The translations under genes were made by a program, and so were the position numbers. Positions 51,202 through 61,500 of a stretch of DNA of 64,000 nucleotides are shown here, in pieces (the first letter of the stretch is position 1; each line of letters starts with the position of its first letter). The stretch is taken from NCBI RefSeq assembly GCF_905220705.1, contig NZ_CAJNAT010000008.1, positions 62,001 through 126,000 of the forward strand. Direction: 5' to 3'. This DNA is from Paraburkholderia domus. GTDB lineage: Bacteria; Pseudomonadota; Gammaproteobacteria; Burkholderiales; Burkholderiaceae. The notes beneath the pieces are model-generated. The model had not been told where the DNA came from, searched no databases, and was given only the letters and a program-made list of their open reading frames with translations.

Positions 51202-52404
51202 TCAAGTGTACAAAGAAACCTCCGGCAATGTCCCGCTCAGCGCATAACGGCCGACGTCACGCACGCGATAGTCGAGCGGATCGTGCAAGGTATGCACGCG
51301 CGCGTTGCGCCAGAAGCGGTCGAGCGCGAGCGGCGCGTGCGTGGCGCGCGCCCCACAGGCGTCGAACAGTTTTTCGCTGACATCGAGCGCGGCACGGTGC
51401 GCGACAATTTTCGCTTCGGAGGTGGCGAGCGCCACGTGTGCGCGGGTCTCGGCGTCAAAAGCTGGGCCCTGTTGCCACGCGTCTTCGAGGGCATAGGCGG
51501 CACGCGCGGCCAGCGCTTCGGCGCTCACCGCCTGCAGGCGCATCTCGCCGAAACGCTGGATCAGGTAAGGATCGTCGGTGGCTTTATCGACATCGGACGT
51601 GATCCACGGCTTACCGTGCTGTGTGACGTACGCACGCGCTTCTTCGAGCGCACCCTGCGCGATACCGACGAACAGATTGGTCAGCACCTGCTGCGAGATC
51701 AGTGTGCGCAAACTCGCGTATGGCGTGTCGGCCCGTTCCAGCACCTCATGCGGTTCGACCAGGACCCGCACAAAGGAGACGCTGCCGCTATCGGTCTGCC
51801 GCTGACCGATCGGATTCCAGTCTTCGTGCACAGTAATGCCCTCGCGCGTGGTCGGCACCACGGCGAACACCGCCTTGCCGGTGGCCGCATCCTGCGCGGA
51901 AACCGTCATCATGTGCGAACCACGCGTGCCCGAACAAAATCCTTTCTGTCCATCGAGACGATAGCCGCCGTCGCTGGTTGCGCGTGCAACCAATCGCGTG
52001 TCGAGCGGATTGACCGCATTGCCCCACCACCAGCGCCCTTCCACTGTGCCGCTCAGATAGCGGGCACGTTGTTCCGGGTTGCCCCAGACATTGACGCTGA
52101 CCACCTGCAAGCACGTAAAGCCCAATAGATGTGCCAACGCGCTGTCGACTCGCGCGATCTTGCGGATCGTCTCGTAGATCTCAGGCCAGCGCGCGCCGGG
52201 ACCGCCGAACTCGCGCGGCACTGCGAGCGTAAGCAGCCCTGCGTCGGCGATCCATTGTTTTTCCTGCGCGGCATGGCCGCCGTCGCGATCGCGCTGAGCC
52301 GCGCTGGCATGCAACGCGGCGAGCAAGCCGGCGAGATCGCGCACCACGGGCGCAAAGTCAGCTTGCCGCGTTTGCAGCGCCTCAGGGTGGCGAGATTCGT
52401 TCAT
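51202..52404 (-). CDS. sfnB: SfnB/DszC-type FMNH2-dependent acyl-CoA-dehydrogenase-fold monooxygenase
   Basis: 400-residue flavoprotein of the acyl-CoA dehydrogenase fold, in the sulfur-acquisition SfnB/DBT monooxygenase branch. Blocks: LTLAVPREFGGPGARWPEIYETIRKIARVDSALAHLLGF, then GRWWWGNAVNPLDTRLVARATSDGGYRLDGQKGFCSGTRGSHMMTVSA, then DWNPIGQRQTDSGSVSFVRV, and the C-terminal EKLFDACGARATHAPLALDRFWRNARVHTLHDP. It uses reduced flavin from a reductase encoded elsewhere. Last gene of the MetQ, DszA-like, MetN, MetI, SfnB operon, it should oxidise an organosulfur compound so that its sulfur can be released. Confidence 0.85.
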   Translation of the reverse strand: MNESRHPEALQTRQADFAPVVRDLAGLLAALHASAAQRDRDGGHAAQEKQWIADAGLLTLAVPREFGGPGARWPEIYETIRKIARVDSALAHLLGFTCLQVVSVNVWGNPEQRARYLSGTVEGRWWWGNAVNPLDTRLVARATSDGGYRLDGQKGFCSGTRGSHMMTVSAQDAATGKAVFAVVPTTREGITVHEDWNPIGQRQTDSGSVSFVRVLVEPHEVLERADTPYASLRTLISQQVLTNLFVGIAQGALEEARAYVTQHGKPWITSDVDKATDDPYLIQRFGEMRLQAVSAEALAARAAYALEDAWQQGPAFDAETRAHVALATSEAKIVAHRAALDVSEKLFDACGARATHAPLALDRFWRNARVHTLHDPLDYRVRDVGRYALSGTLPEVSLYT

Positions 52405-52499
52405 TCAATATCCACGAGATAGGGTTCAGCGAGCGGAGCGTGGCTTATCAGCGTGGCTGGCTCGCGTTCGATCGGGCTTGTGAGAATCTCGCGTCGCCA

Positions 52500-53156
52500 T
52501 CATGCGCGTTGTGCAAGCCGTCGTACGAAGCGATCGCCGGCGAACTGCACCGCCGTGACGATCACGATCAGCAGCACGATCACCGTCACCATCACGGTGG
52601 TATCGAAACGCTGATAGCCGTAGCGGATCGCCAGATCGCCGAGGCCGCCGGCGCCAACCGCGCCCGCCATCGCTGAAGAACCGATCATCGCCACCACGGT
52701 GATCGTGAAGCCGCCCAGAATGCCCGGCAGCGCTTCAGGCAGCAGCACGTGCCAGATGATGTGCCGGCGTTGTGCGCCCATAGCCTGCGCGGCTTCGATC
52801 AAACCGCGGTCCACTTCCCGCAAGCTCACTTCGGCCACCCGTGCAAAAAAAGGAATCGCCGCGATACTGAGCGGCACGATCGCCGCCCATACGCCGATCG
52901 TCGTGCCGATCAGCAAACGCGTGAGCGGCAGCAGCGCGACCAGCAGAATGATGAACGGCGTGGAGCGGAATACATTGACGAGTGCGCCGAGCGTGCTGTT
53001 CACCACACGTTTTTCAAAGATGCCGCCGCGTGTCGTGGTAACCAGCACCAGTGCGAGCGGAATGCCGACCAGGGCCGCAACAAAGGCGGATACGCCGACC
53101 ATGACGATCGTGTCGCGAATGGCGTCGGCAAGCTCCGAGAGCCAGAGATCAGACAT
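52500..53156 (-). CDS. metI: Methionine-type ABC transporter permease (MetI-like)
   Basis: 218-residue permease with five to six membrane segments. Opening [38 protein letters not shown] and the EAA loop [28 protein letters not shown] are those of MetI. ATG 53156 overlaps the ATPase stop by eight bases. The long frame upstream to 53309 is a shadow of metN. Channel of the sulfur-compound importer; its receptor is the MetQ-like protein at the head of the operon. Confidence 0.93.
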   Translation of the reverse strand: MSDLWLSELADAIRDTIVMVGVSAFVAALVGIPLALVLVTTTRGGIFEKRVVNSTLGALVNVFRSTPFIILLVALLPLTRLLIGTTIGVWAAIVPLSIAAIPFFARVAEVSLREVDRGLIEAAQAMGAQRRHIIWHVLLPEALPGILGGFTITVVAMIGSSAMAGAVGAGGLGDLAIRYGYQRFDTTVMVTVIVLLIVIVTAVQFAGDRFVRRLAQRA

Positions 53157-54306
53157 AGCCGAGCACCTCGACATGATTGGCGTACCGACGCGCGCGCTCA
53201 AGGAGCGTCGCGACCTGCTTTTGCACCGTGCTGTCCGCATTCGCGCGCACGTCTGCCGACACCACCAGACGCCCTTGCGCACGCCCCTGAATCCGGTCGA
53301 TGCCGCCATGCACGAAACTCACCCGGCCACCGTCAGCGCTCAATGCAGATGTCAACCCGCTTAAATCCGGTTCGCCCGCATCGCTGCCGGTAAAGCGCAC
53401 GTCGAGCAGAATTCGTGCATCCACTTGCGCAATCTCCGGCAACGGTTTGACGCGCGCGGCCAGATCCGCAGGCAGGTCATGCACCAAAGTACGCAGCAAT
53501 GCGCGCGTCGAGTCGTGCCGCGGGTCGCCGAACACCTGCCACACCGGACCTGTCTCCACCACTTCACCGCGCTCGATCACCGCCACCGTATCGCAGACTT
53601 CGCGAATCACCTGCATCTCGTGCGTAATCAGCACGATGGTCAGGTTGAGCCGCTGATTGATATCGCGCAGCAACGCGAGAATCGCTTGCGTCGTTTCAGG
53701 ATCGAGTGCGGACGTTGCCTCGTCGCACAGCAGAATATCCGGGTCGGTCACCAGCGCGCGTGCGATCCCGACGCGCTGCTTCTGGCCGCCGGACAAGCTC
53801 GCCGGATAGGCGTCGCGCTTGATCGACAGGCCGACCAATTTGAGCAATGCGTCGACTTTTTTGTCGATTACCGCTTTAGGCACCCCGGCGATTTTCAGCG
53901 GCAACGCGATGTTTTCGCGCACCGTCTTCGCGGAGAGCAGATTGAAATGCTGAAACACCATGCCAATGCGCCGCCGCAGCGTGACCAGCCCGCGTTCGTC
54001 GAGTTCGCCGACGCTCACGCCATTCACGCGCACAGCGCCGGAACTTGGTTTTTCCAGACCGTTGACAAGCCGCAACAGCGTCGATTTTCCTGCGCCGCTG
54101 CGACCGATGATGCCGAACACTTCGCCGCGCGCCACCTTCACCGTCACGTTCGCCAGCGCCGCGGTCGACACACCGCGGGTGTTGGCGAACACTTTGCTCA
54201 CGTCGTCGAATACGACGGCGTCTTGCGCGGCATCGGCCGAAACGTGATTCAAGGCGAGGGACGGTGCGTCTTCAATGAACTGCGGCACGTCGAAAAGATT
54301 AGCCAT
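53149..54306 (-). CDS. metN: Methionine-type ABC transporter ATPase (MetN-like)
   Basis: 385-residue ATPase. Walker [10 protein letters not shown] (about 67-75), Q-loop FQHFNLL, signature [15 protein letters not shown] (about 168-182), Walker [17 protein letters not shown] (about 190-205), H-loop [14 protein letters not shown]. The C-terminal NIL domain (about 310-380) is the regulatory methionine-binding ACT-like domain of MetN. An extra N-terminal segment of about 30 residues precedes the ATPase core, longer than in E. coli MetN. AGAGGAG precedes the ATG. It is 12 bases behind the DszA-like monooxygenase stop. Confidence 0.93.
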   Translation of the reverse strand: MANLFDVPQFIEDAPSLALNHVSADAAQDAVVFDDVSKVFANTRGVSTAALANVTVKVARGEVFGIIGRSGAGKSTLLRLVNGLEKPSSGAVRVNGVSVGELDERGLVTLRRRIGMVFQHFNLLSAKTVRENIALPLKIAGVPKAVIDKKVDALLKLVGLSIKRDAYPASLSGGQKQRVGIARALVTDPDILLCDEATSALDPETTQAILALLRDINQRLNLTIVLITHEMQVIREVCDTVAVIERGEVVETGPVWQVFGDPRHDSTRALLRTLVHDLPADLAARVKPLPEIAQVDARILLDVRFTGSDAGEPDLSGLTSALSADGGRVSFVHGGIDRIQGRAQGRLVVSADVRANADSTVQKQVATLLERARRYANHVEVLGYV

Positions 54307-54318
54307 GCTTCGCTCCTC

Positions 54319-55725
54319 TCATGCTTCCACAGTGGATTGCGCGCCGCTTTGGGCGTGATGCCGATGCTGCGCGCCGGCATGCACCTCAGGCAGTCGCGCG
54401 CGGCCGCCTCCAAATAGCTTTTCGCGCAGCGTCGGCGCCGGATCATAGTCTTCCTTATAGACGCCGCGATTTTGCAATTCCGGCACCACCAGATCGACGA
54501 AGTCTTCGAACGACTCGGGCATGACAGTACGCGTCAGATTGAATCCGTCGACGCCGGCCTCTTCGATCCACGACACCAGTTCGTCCGCGATCTGCTGCGG
54601 CGAACCGACTACGGGCTTCGCGCGACCGCCGAGCGTCATCTGTTCGAGCACCTTGCGTTTGGTCCATACGCCGCTCACGCTCTTCTTCGAAATCGCTTCG
54701 ACCGCCGATTGCATCGACTCGGTCTTCACATACGAAATCGGTTCATCCAGCTCGTACTGCGAGAAGTCAATGCCGGTCGAACTGGAGAAATGCGCGATCC
54801 CACCTTCGGCGCTCGCATAAAGCCGGTACTCTTCGAGTTTTTCCTGTGCGGCGCGCTCTGTTTCGCCGACTACAACGGTGATGCCGGCGAAGATCTTGAT
54901 ATCGTCAGGCGCGCGGCCAAAGCTCACCGCCCGTGTTCGAATGTCGTCGACAATGGAGCGCGTGAGCTGCTTGTTCTGCCCGCCGACAAACACGCATTCC
55001 GCGTGACGTGCCGCGAAATCGACACCCCGGCTCGACGAACCCGCCTGATACAGCACCGGCGTGCGTTGCGGCGACGGCTCGCTCAAATGAATGGCGTCGA
55101 TCGAATAGTACGGACCGTCGTGTTTCACACGATGCACCTTGTCAGGATGCGAGAAGATCCGTGCCGCGCGATCGCGCACCACCGCGTCGTCTTCCCAGCT
55201 CTGCTCCCATAGCTTGTAGACCACATCCATGTAATCGTCCGCGCGATCGTAGCGATCGTCGTGGCTGATCTGTTGCGCGAGACCCATGCCGCGCGCGGCG
55301 CTGTCCAGATAACCGGTGACGATGTTCCAGCCCACCCGGCCCTTCGTCAGATGATCCAGCGTCGACATGCGGCGCGCGAACAGATACGGCGGCTCGTAAG
55401 TCAGATTCGACGTGACACCGAACCCGATGTGCTTCGTCACATGCGCCATCGCGGGCACGATCAGCGAAGGATCGTTGATTGGAATCTGCACCGATTCGCG
55501 TAGCGGGGTTTCCGGGCCACCCTGATAGACGTCGTACACACCGACGATATCCGCGAGAAAGATCCCGTCGAACTTGCCGCGCTCGAGCGTTTGCGCGAGG
55601 CTCGTCCAGTAGCCGAGGTCGGTGTAATGCGCCGAACGGTCGCGCGGATGCGTCCACAGGCCATGATTGATATGGCCGACCGCATTCATGTTGAACGCGT
55701 TCAGCAGGATCTTTTTCTTCGCCAT
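54319..55725 (-). CDS. NtaA/SnaA/DszA-type FMN-dependent monooxygenase
   Basis: 468-residue flavin-dependent oxygenase of the bacterial luciferase superfamily, NtaA/SnaA/DszA branch: LLNAFNMNAVGHINHGLWTHPRDRS, then FDGIFLADIVGVYD, then FGVTSNLTYEPPYLFARRMSTLDHLTKGRVGWNIVTGYLDSAARGMG, then PVLYQAGSSSRGVDFAARHAECVFVGG. Relatives oxidise dibenzothiophene sulfone, nitrilotriacetate or similar with FMNH2. A His/Ala-rich tail (about 440-468) is unusual. Sitting between MetQ- and MetN-like genes, it probably handles an imported organosulfur compound. No flavin reductase is in the operon. Confidence 0.88.
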   Translation of the reverse strand: MAKKKILLNAFNMNAVGHINHGLWTHPRDRSAHYTDLGYWTSLAQTLERGKFDGIFLADIVGVYDVYQGGPETPLRESVQIPINDPSLIVPAMAHVTKHIGFGVTSNLTYEPPYLFARRMSTLDHLTKGRVGWNIVTGYLDSAARGMGLAQQISHDDRYDRADDYMDVVYKLWEQSWEDDAVVRDRAARIFSHPDKVHRVKHDGPYYSIDAIHLSEPSPQRTPVLYQAGSSSRGVDFAARHAECVFVGGQNKQLTRSIVDDIRTRAVSFGRAPDDIKIFAGITVVVGETERAAQEKLEEYRLYASAEGGIAHFSSSTGIDFSQYELDEPISYVKTESMQSAVEAISKKSVSGVWTKRKVLEQMTLGGRAKPVVGSPQQIADELVSWIEEAGVDGFNLTRTVMPESFEDFVDLVVPELQNRGVYKEDYDPAPTLREKLFGGGRARLPEVHAGAQHRHHAQSGAQSTVEA

Positions 55726-55780
55726 CGTGCGGCTCCTCGCCTTTTACAACGTTGCTTGCTGTGTGGCTTGATTGCGTAAC

Positions 55781-56620
55781 TTACCAGGCGACCGCGTAGA
55801 GATTGCCAAAGGCATCGTCGAGCGCGGCGCGCACAGCCGGCGAATGCTGATAGATCGAGATGAACTTGCGGATACGCGGGTCGTTGACGCTTTCCGGGCG
55901 TACGACCCACTGGATCGCGTAGTTCTTGTTTTCCACACCGTCGAACAGCAATGCGCTATTCGGATCGGTGGTGCCCGCGAGCTTGATGAAGCTCGGGTAG
56001 CCTTGCGCGAGATCGACGTCATCCAGCGAGCGGGCCAATTGCGATGCCTCGAGCTGGACAATTTTCAGATGCTTAGGGTTGTCGATGATGTTAAGCGTGG
56101 TGGCGCGATAGTCGATGCCCGGCGTCAGCTTGATGAGACCAGCACGCTGCAGCAACAGCAGACCGCGCCCTCCGTTGACGGGATCGTTAGCAATGGCGAC
56201 CGTGGCGCCGTCTTTCAATTCGTCGAAGCGTTTGATCTTTTTCGAGTACAGACCGATCTTCATGATCGTGCCCGGCGCGATCGCGACGAAGTTATAGCCG
56301 CCCTGCTTCTTTGCATTCTCGAGAAACGGAATGTGCTGGAAATAGTTGACGTCGATATCCTTGTTGGCGAGCGCCGCGTTCGGCGTATTCCAGTCGGTGA
56401 ACTCGATGATCTTCACGTCGAGCCCTTGCTGCTTCGCTTCGCGCGCGGCCACTTTGAGCGCCTCGATTTGCGGGCTAGTGGCGATACCGATTTTCAACGT
56501 GGGCGTGTCTGCCGCGGATGCGGGCGCAGCAATCAACGCCAGCGCAAGGCCGAACGCGCCGAAGAAGGTCAGCGTTCGCGCCTTGAAAAAGCGCCGTGCA
56601 GTGTTCAGAGAAATACGCAT
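55781..56620 (-). CDS. metQ: MetQ-like periplasmic binding protein
   Basis: 279-residue receptor of the NlpA/MetQ family. The signal peptide (1-36, ending APASA) ends in a normal Sec cleavage site; there is no lipobox Cys, so unlike E. coli MetQ it is predicted to be soluble. Family blocks: LKIGIATSPQIEALKVAAREAKQQGLDVKIIEFTDWNTPNAALANKDIDVNYFQHIPFLE, then IANDPVNGGRGLLLLQRAGLIKL, then the C-terminal FISIYQHSPAVRAAL. First gene of the sulfur operon, 55 bases before the DszA-like gene. The ligand may be methionine or another organosulfur compound. Confidence 0.9.
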   Translation of the reverse strand: MRISLNTARRFFKARTLTFFGAFGLALALIAAPASAADTPTLKIGIATSPQIEALKVAAREAKQQGLDVKIIEFTDWNTPNAALANKDIDVNYFQHIPFLENAKKQGGYNFVAIAPGTIMKIGLYSKKIKRFDELKDGATVAIANDPVNGGRGLLLLQRAGLIKLTPGIDYRATTLNIIDNPKHLKIVQLEASQLARSLDDVDLAQGYPSFIKLAGTTDPNSALLFDGVENKNYAIQWVVRPESVNDPRIRKFISIYQHSPAVRAALDDAFGNLYAVAW

Positions 56621-56962
56621 GATGAACTCGTTAGGATTGGGGCGTGGTTTGTTTCAAGGCGAGCGGATCAGCGCGGACAGCGACAGGTCGGACAGGTCAT
56701 CGCCTCTCTCCAGATGAGGTGCGAATCATGATAGACGGCGGTAAACCAGCGGTCTACGAACGGATTTTGGGAAGGAAAGCGGGAAAAATGATTTGGAGGT
56801 GCCAGGATCGCCAGTTGGACTTGAACACCGCAAAATCCTGAAACAAGCGAAAACCGTCGACCACGCCGAGCGCGATCAACACAGCGTTAACGAGAAACGC
56901 CGGATGCGCTTTCGCGCGATCCGGCGTTCTACAGCAATGCCCCAGCAAGCGGGCAGCCAACT
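56621..56962. other. 342-base intergenic region: sulfur operon promoter and efflux operon terminator
   Basis: No gene is supported. A 68-codon minus-strand frame (56754-56960) covers a terminator hairpin and has no ribosome-binding site. The left part holds the promoter of the metQ-like operon, with direct repeats around GACAGGTCGGACAGGTC (56684-56700) that may be a regulator site. Confidence 0.5.
56896..56928 (-). terminator. Terminator of the RND efflux operon
   Basis: AACGCCGGAT (56896-56905) pairs with ATCCGGCGTT (56919-56928). On the minus strand it is 34 bases after the outer-membrane protein stop and is followed by TCTCGTT, a weak T-tract. Confidence 0.65.
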
Positions 56963-58579
56963 CTAGCGCTTCGCCACCTGATCCACCGACACCGAAGCAG
57001 AAGCAGATGCAGATGCAGCAGCCGGACCCGAAGCCGGCGCGACCGCGCCCACTGCTTCATCGCCCGCAGGCTTCACATCGCCCCAGCCGCCGCCCAGCGC
57101 GCGAATCAGATTGACCGTCGCCACCGCTTGCGTACCCGACAGATGACTCGCCTGCAGTTGGGATATCAGCACCTGCCGTTCGCCGTCGATCACATCCAGA
57201 TAGCTGACCGCGCCTTCCGTGTACTGCGTGCGCGACAGGTGCGCCGCGCGCTGCGAGGCCACGACCGCATCGTTCTGCTCGCGAATCTGATCGTCGAGCA
57301 AACGCAGATCGGCCAGGTTGTCTTCAACCTCACGGAACGCCACCAGCACCTGCTGACGATATTGCGCCACGTCCTCGTCGTACTTCGAGCGAGCTTGCGC
57401 AAGGTTCGCCTTGCGGCGGCCACCGTCGAACAAAGGCACCGTCAGCGCAGTGCCGGCGATCGGCCCGAGAAGGAATGCGCGGCTCGACCACTTGAACAGA
57501 TCGCCGAGCGTCGCCGATTCAAAGCCAGCCCCGCCCGTGATATCGAGCTTCGGGAAAAACGCCGACTTGGCCAGACCGACCCGCGCATTCGCCGCCATCA
57601 TCGCCCGCTCCGCCGCCGAAATGTCCGGCCGACGTTCGAGCAGCGCCGAAGGCAAACCTGCCGGCACACGCGCCGTCACCGGCACAAGCGGCGCTTCCGC
57701 GAACGAGAAATCCGCCGGCGGCTTGCCGAGCAGAATTGCCAGACTGTGCTCAGAAGCCGCGCGCTGGCGCGCCACGCCCACGGCATCCGCACGCGCACTC
57801 GCCAGTTCGTTGCGAGCGCGCGAAACATCCAGCTCACCGATATCGCCTTCCTTGAACCGGCGCTCCACCAGCTTTAGCGTATCCTCGCGCAACGCCACGG
57901 TACGGCGGTACAGATCCTGATCCGTATCGAGCTCGCGCAACTGGAAGTAGTTCTGCGCGACGTCAGCCTGCAGCGACAACTGCACCGACCGGAACAGCGC
58001 TTCACTTTGCTGCTCGTCCGCACGCGTCGCGTTCACATTCGAACCGACTCGCCCGAACAGATCGGTTTCATACGACGCCCCCACCTGTGCGCGCCAGATC
58101 GTGCCCGTCGTGCCGCCCGCGCTATCCGGCTGGAATTGCGACGCCGCTGACGCACGTTCACGCGTCGGCCCGAAGCCCGCGTCGAATTTCGGGAACCAGT
58201 CCGACGTCGCCGCCTGCGTGACCGAACGCGCCTGTTGCACGCGCGCCGCAGCCGCCTTCAGATCCTGATTCGCGGCAGCAGCCTGCTCTTCCAGCGTGTT
58301 GAGCTGCGGGTCGCCGAAAATCGTCCACCATTCGCCGCGATGCGCGTCGTCGGCGGGTTGGGCCTGCTTCCAGGTCCCCGTGTCCTGCGGCGATGCGGCG
58401 GACGTAGCCGATGTAGCGGACGCACCCGATGCAGCAGCGGGCGCTTCCTTGAATGCAACCGGCGTATCCACCTCCGCCCGCTTATACGTCGGCTCCACGG
58501 AGCAGGCCGCGAGCAACGCCAGCAGCAAACCGCTGGCAGCCGCTCTGCCCCACCCGCTTAAAGATTCAAAACGATTCAT
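56963..58579 (-). CDS. opcM: RND efflux outer-membrane lipoprotein (OpcM/OprM family)
   Basis: 538-residue TolC-like channel of the NodT/OprM family. The signal ends in a lipobox, LLLALLAAC (Cys at about 26). Family blocks: WWTIFGDPQLNTLEEQAAAANQDLKAAAARVQQAR, then ASYETDLFGRVGSNVNATRADEQ, then LLERRPDISAAERAMMAANARVGLAKSAFFPKLDITGGAGF, then the second repeat. Ser/Ala/Thr-rich stretches occur near residue 50 and at the C-terminus. ATG 58579 with GAGGAG upstream. Last gene of the operon llpE-like, fusion protein, pump, channel. It completes a tripartite drug exporter. Confidence 0.93.
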   Translation of the reverse strand: MNRFESLSGWGRAAASGLLLALLAACSVEPTYKRAEVDTPVAFKEAPAAASGASATSATSAASPQDTGTWKQAQPADDAHRGEWWTIFGDPQLNTLEEQAAAANQDLKAAAARVQQARSVTQAATSDWFPKFDAGFGPTRERASAASQFQPDSAGGTTGTIWRAQVGASYETDLFGRVGSNVNATRADEQQSEALFRSVQLSLQADVAQNYFQLRELDTDQDLYRRTVALREDTLKLVERRFKEGDIGELDVSRARNELASARADAVGVARQRAASEHSLAILLGKPPADFSFAEAPLVPVTARVPAGLPSALLERRPDISAAERAMMAANARVGLAKSAFFPKLDITGGAGFESATLGDLFKWSSRAFLLGPIAGTALTVPLFDGGRRKANLAQARSKYDEDVAQYRQQVLVAFREVEDNLADLRLLDDQIREQNDAVVASQRAAHLSRTQYTEGAVSYLDVIDGERQVLISQLQASHLSGTQAVATVNLIRALGGGWGDVKPAGDEAVGAVAPASGPAAASASASASVSVDQVAKR

Positions 58580-58592
58580 TTTTATTTTCTCC

Positions 58593-61500
58593 TCAGGCTT
58601 CCGTCGCCGGCGCCCCAAGGTGCGGCGCGTCTTTCTGCGCGACGTGAATCGTCCCGCCCGCCAACGTACGCAACACCACATAGAACACAGGGGTCAGCAT
58701 CAGGCCGAACAGCGTCACGCCGAGCATGCCGAAAAACACCGCGATACCCATCGCGTGACGCATCTCCGAACCCGCTCCGCTCGAGAGCACCAGCGGCACC
58801 ACACCCATGATGAAGGCAATCGACGTCATCAGAATCGGACGCAGACGCAAACGGCTCGCTTCGATCGCCGCCGCCAGCGGCGTACGCCCGTCATGCTCCA
58901 ACTCCCGGGCGAACTCGACGATCAGAATCGCGTTCTTCGCCGACAACCCCACCAGCACCATCAAACCGATCTGCGTGAAGATGTTGTTGTCGCCGCCCGT
59001 GAGCCACACACCGGTCAGCGCGGACAGCACGCTCATCGGCACGATCAGGATCACCGCGAGCGGCAGTGTCAGGCTTTCATACAACGCAGCCAACACGAGG
59101 AACACGAGCAGCACGCTGATCGGGAACACCCACAAGCCCGCATTGCCGGCGATGATCTGCTGATACGTCAGGTCGGTCCATTCGAGCTTCACACCATGCG
59201 GCAAGGTTTCCGCTGCTACGCGTTCGGCCGCGGCTTGCGCCTGGCCCGACGAGTAGCCCGGCGCCGGTCCACCGTTAATGTCGGCAGCCGTATAGCCGTT
59301 GTAACGCACCACCATTTCCGGACCGTACGTAGGCGTCACCGTCACCAGCGACGACAGCGGCACCATGTCGCCCGCGGCATTGCGCGTCTTCAGTTGCAGG
59401 ATGTCGTCAGCACGTTGACGGAACGGCGCATCTGCTTGCACCCGTACCTGATACACGCGACCAAAGCGGTTGAAGTCGTTCACATACAGCGAGCCCAGAT
59501 AGATCTGCATCGTGTTGAAGACGTCAGTGACCGGCACACCGAGTTGCTTGGCCTTCACGCGATCCAGATCGACATTCAACTGCGGCACGTTGATCTGATA
59601 GCTGGAGAAGGTCGGCCCGAGTTCAGGCGTTTGCGCCGCCTTCTTCACGAAGGCCTCCGCTGCCTTGTTCAACTCCGCGTAACCCACCGCGCCGTGGTCC
59701 TCCAACTGCATCTTGAAGCCGCCGAGCGTGCCGAGACCCAGCACCGGAGGCGGCGGGAACACTGCCACGAACGAATCCTTGATCGCGCCGTACTGCTGGT
59801 TCAACGCGCCGGCAATCGCACCGGCCGAGAGCTTCTTGCTGCCGCGCTCCTTGAAAGGCTTCAGCGTGACGAACACGATGCCCGCGCTCGAGCTATTGGT
59901 GAAACCGTTCACCGACAAACCCGGGAATGCCACCGCGCTTTCCACGCCCGGCTGCTTCAGCGCGATCGCGCTCATATCGCGGATCACTTTTTCCGTGCGG
60001 TCCAGCGATGCACCGTTCGGCAATTGCGCAAACGCAATCAGGTATTCCTTGTCCTGCGCCGGCACGAAGCCACCCGGCACGACACGCGACATCAACACCG
60101 TTGCGCACAACAGGATCGCGTAGACCGCGAGCATCGCGCCCTTGCGGCGCAGCACGCCTGTCACGCCACGGCTGTATTCCGTCGAACCACGATGGAATAC
60201 CTTGTTGAAGCCCTTGAAGAAGCGGCCCAGCACGCGATTCATCACACGCGTCAGGAAGTCTTCCTTGGCGCCATGGCCGCGCAACAGCATCGCGGACAAA
60301 GCCGGCGACAAGGTCAGCGAGTTGAACGCGGAGATCACCGTCGAGATCGCGATGGTCATCGCGAACTGCTTGTAGAACTGGCCCGTCAGACCGGTCATGA
60401 ACGCGAGCGGCACGAACACGGCGACCAGCGTCAGCGCGATGGCGATAATCGGCCCACTCACTTCCTGCATGGCCTTATAGGTCGCATCGCGCGCACTGAG
60501 CCCGCTTTCGATGTTCCGTTCGACGTTCTCCACCACCACGATCGCATCGTCCACCACGATCCCGATGGCAAGCACCATCCCGAACAATGACAACGCATTG
60601 ATGGAAAAGCCGAATGCAAGCAGCAACGAGAACGTACCGACAATCGACACCGGTACCGCAATCAACGGAATGATCGACGCGCGCCACGTCTGCAGGAACA
60701 CGATCACCACGATCACCACCAGCGCAATTGCTTCAAGCAGCGTGTGGATCACCGCCTCGATACTCGAGCGCACGAACTGCGTGGGGTCATAGACGATCTT
60801 GTATTCGACGCCCGCCGGCATGTCTTCCGCCAGCTCCTTCATCGCCGCGCGAACCTGATCGGAAATCGCCAGCGAGTTCGCACCCGGCGCCTGATTGATG
60901 GCGAGCGCGACTGCCGGCTTGTTGTCGAGCAGCGAACGCAGGCCGTATTCCGACGCTGCCAGTTCGACACGTGCGATATCGCGCAGATACGTCACACCAC
61001 CATCCGGCGCGGTCTTGACGATGATGTCGCCGAATTCGCCCTCAGTCTTCAAACGGCCACGCGCATTCACCGACAACTGCAATTGCGTGCCCGGCACCGA
61101 AGGCGATGCGCCGATCACACCGGCTGCCACCTGAATGTTCTGCTCACGGATTGCGTTGACCACTTCGGTCGCCGTCAACCCGCGCTGTGCGACTTTCTGC
61201 GGATCGAGCCAGACACGCATTGCGTAGTCGCCCGAACCCCACAACTGCACTTCGCCCACGCCCTGAATCCGCGCAAGCCGGTCCTTGACGTTGAGTAGCG
61301 CGTAATTGCGCAGATACGTCATGTCGTAGCGGTTGTTCGGCGAGATCAGGTGGACCACCATGGTCAGCGTGGGCGAACTCTTGATGGTCGTGATGCCAAG
61401 CCGCTGCACGTCTTCCGGCAGGCGCGGCAGCGCCTGGTTGACGCGGTTCTGCACCAGTTGCGTCGCGAGATCCGGATTCGTGCCGAGCTTGAAGGTCACC

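Noticed and set aside
56754-56960. 68-codon minus-strand frame behind the efflux operon
   Set aside because: Contains the terminator hairpin of that operon and lacks a ribosome-binding site.
58296-60590. 764-codon plus-strand open frame opposite the RND pump gene
   Set aside because: His/Arg/Gln-rich antisense shadow of a well-conserved RND transporter; no domain or ribosome-binding site.
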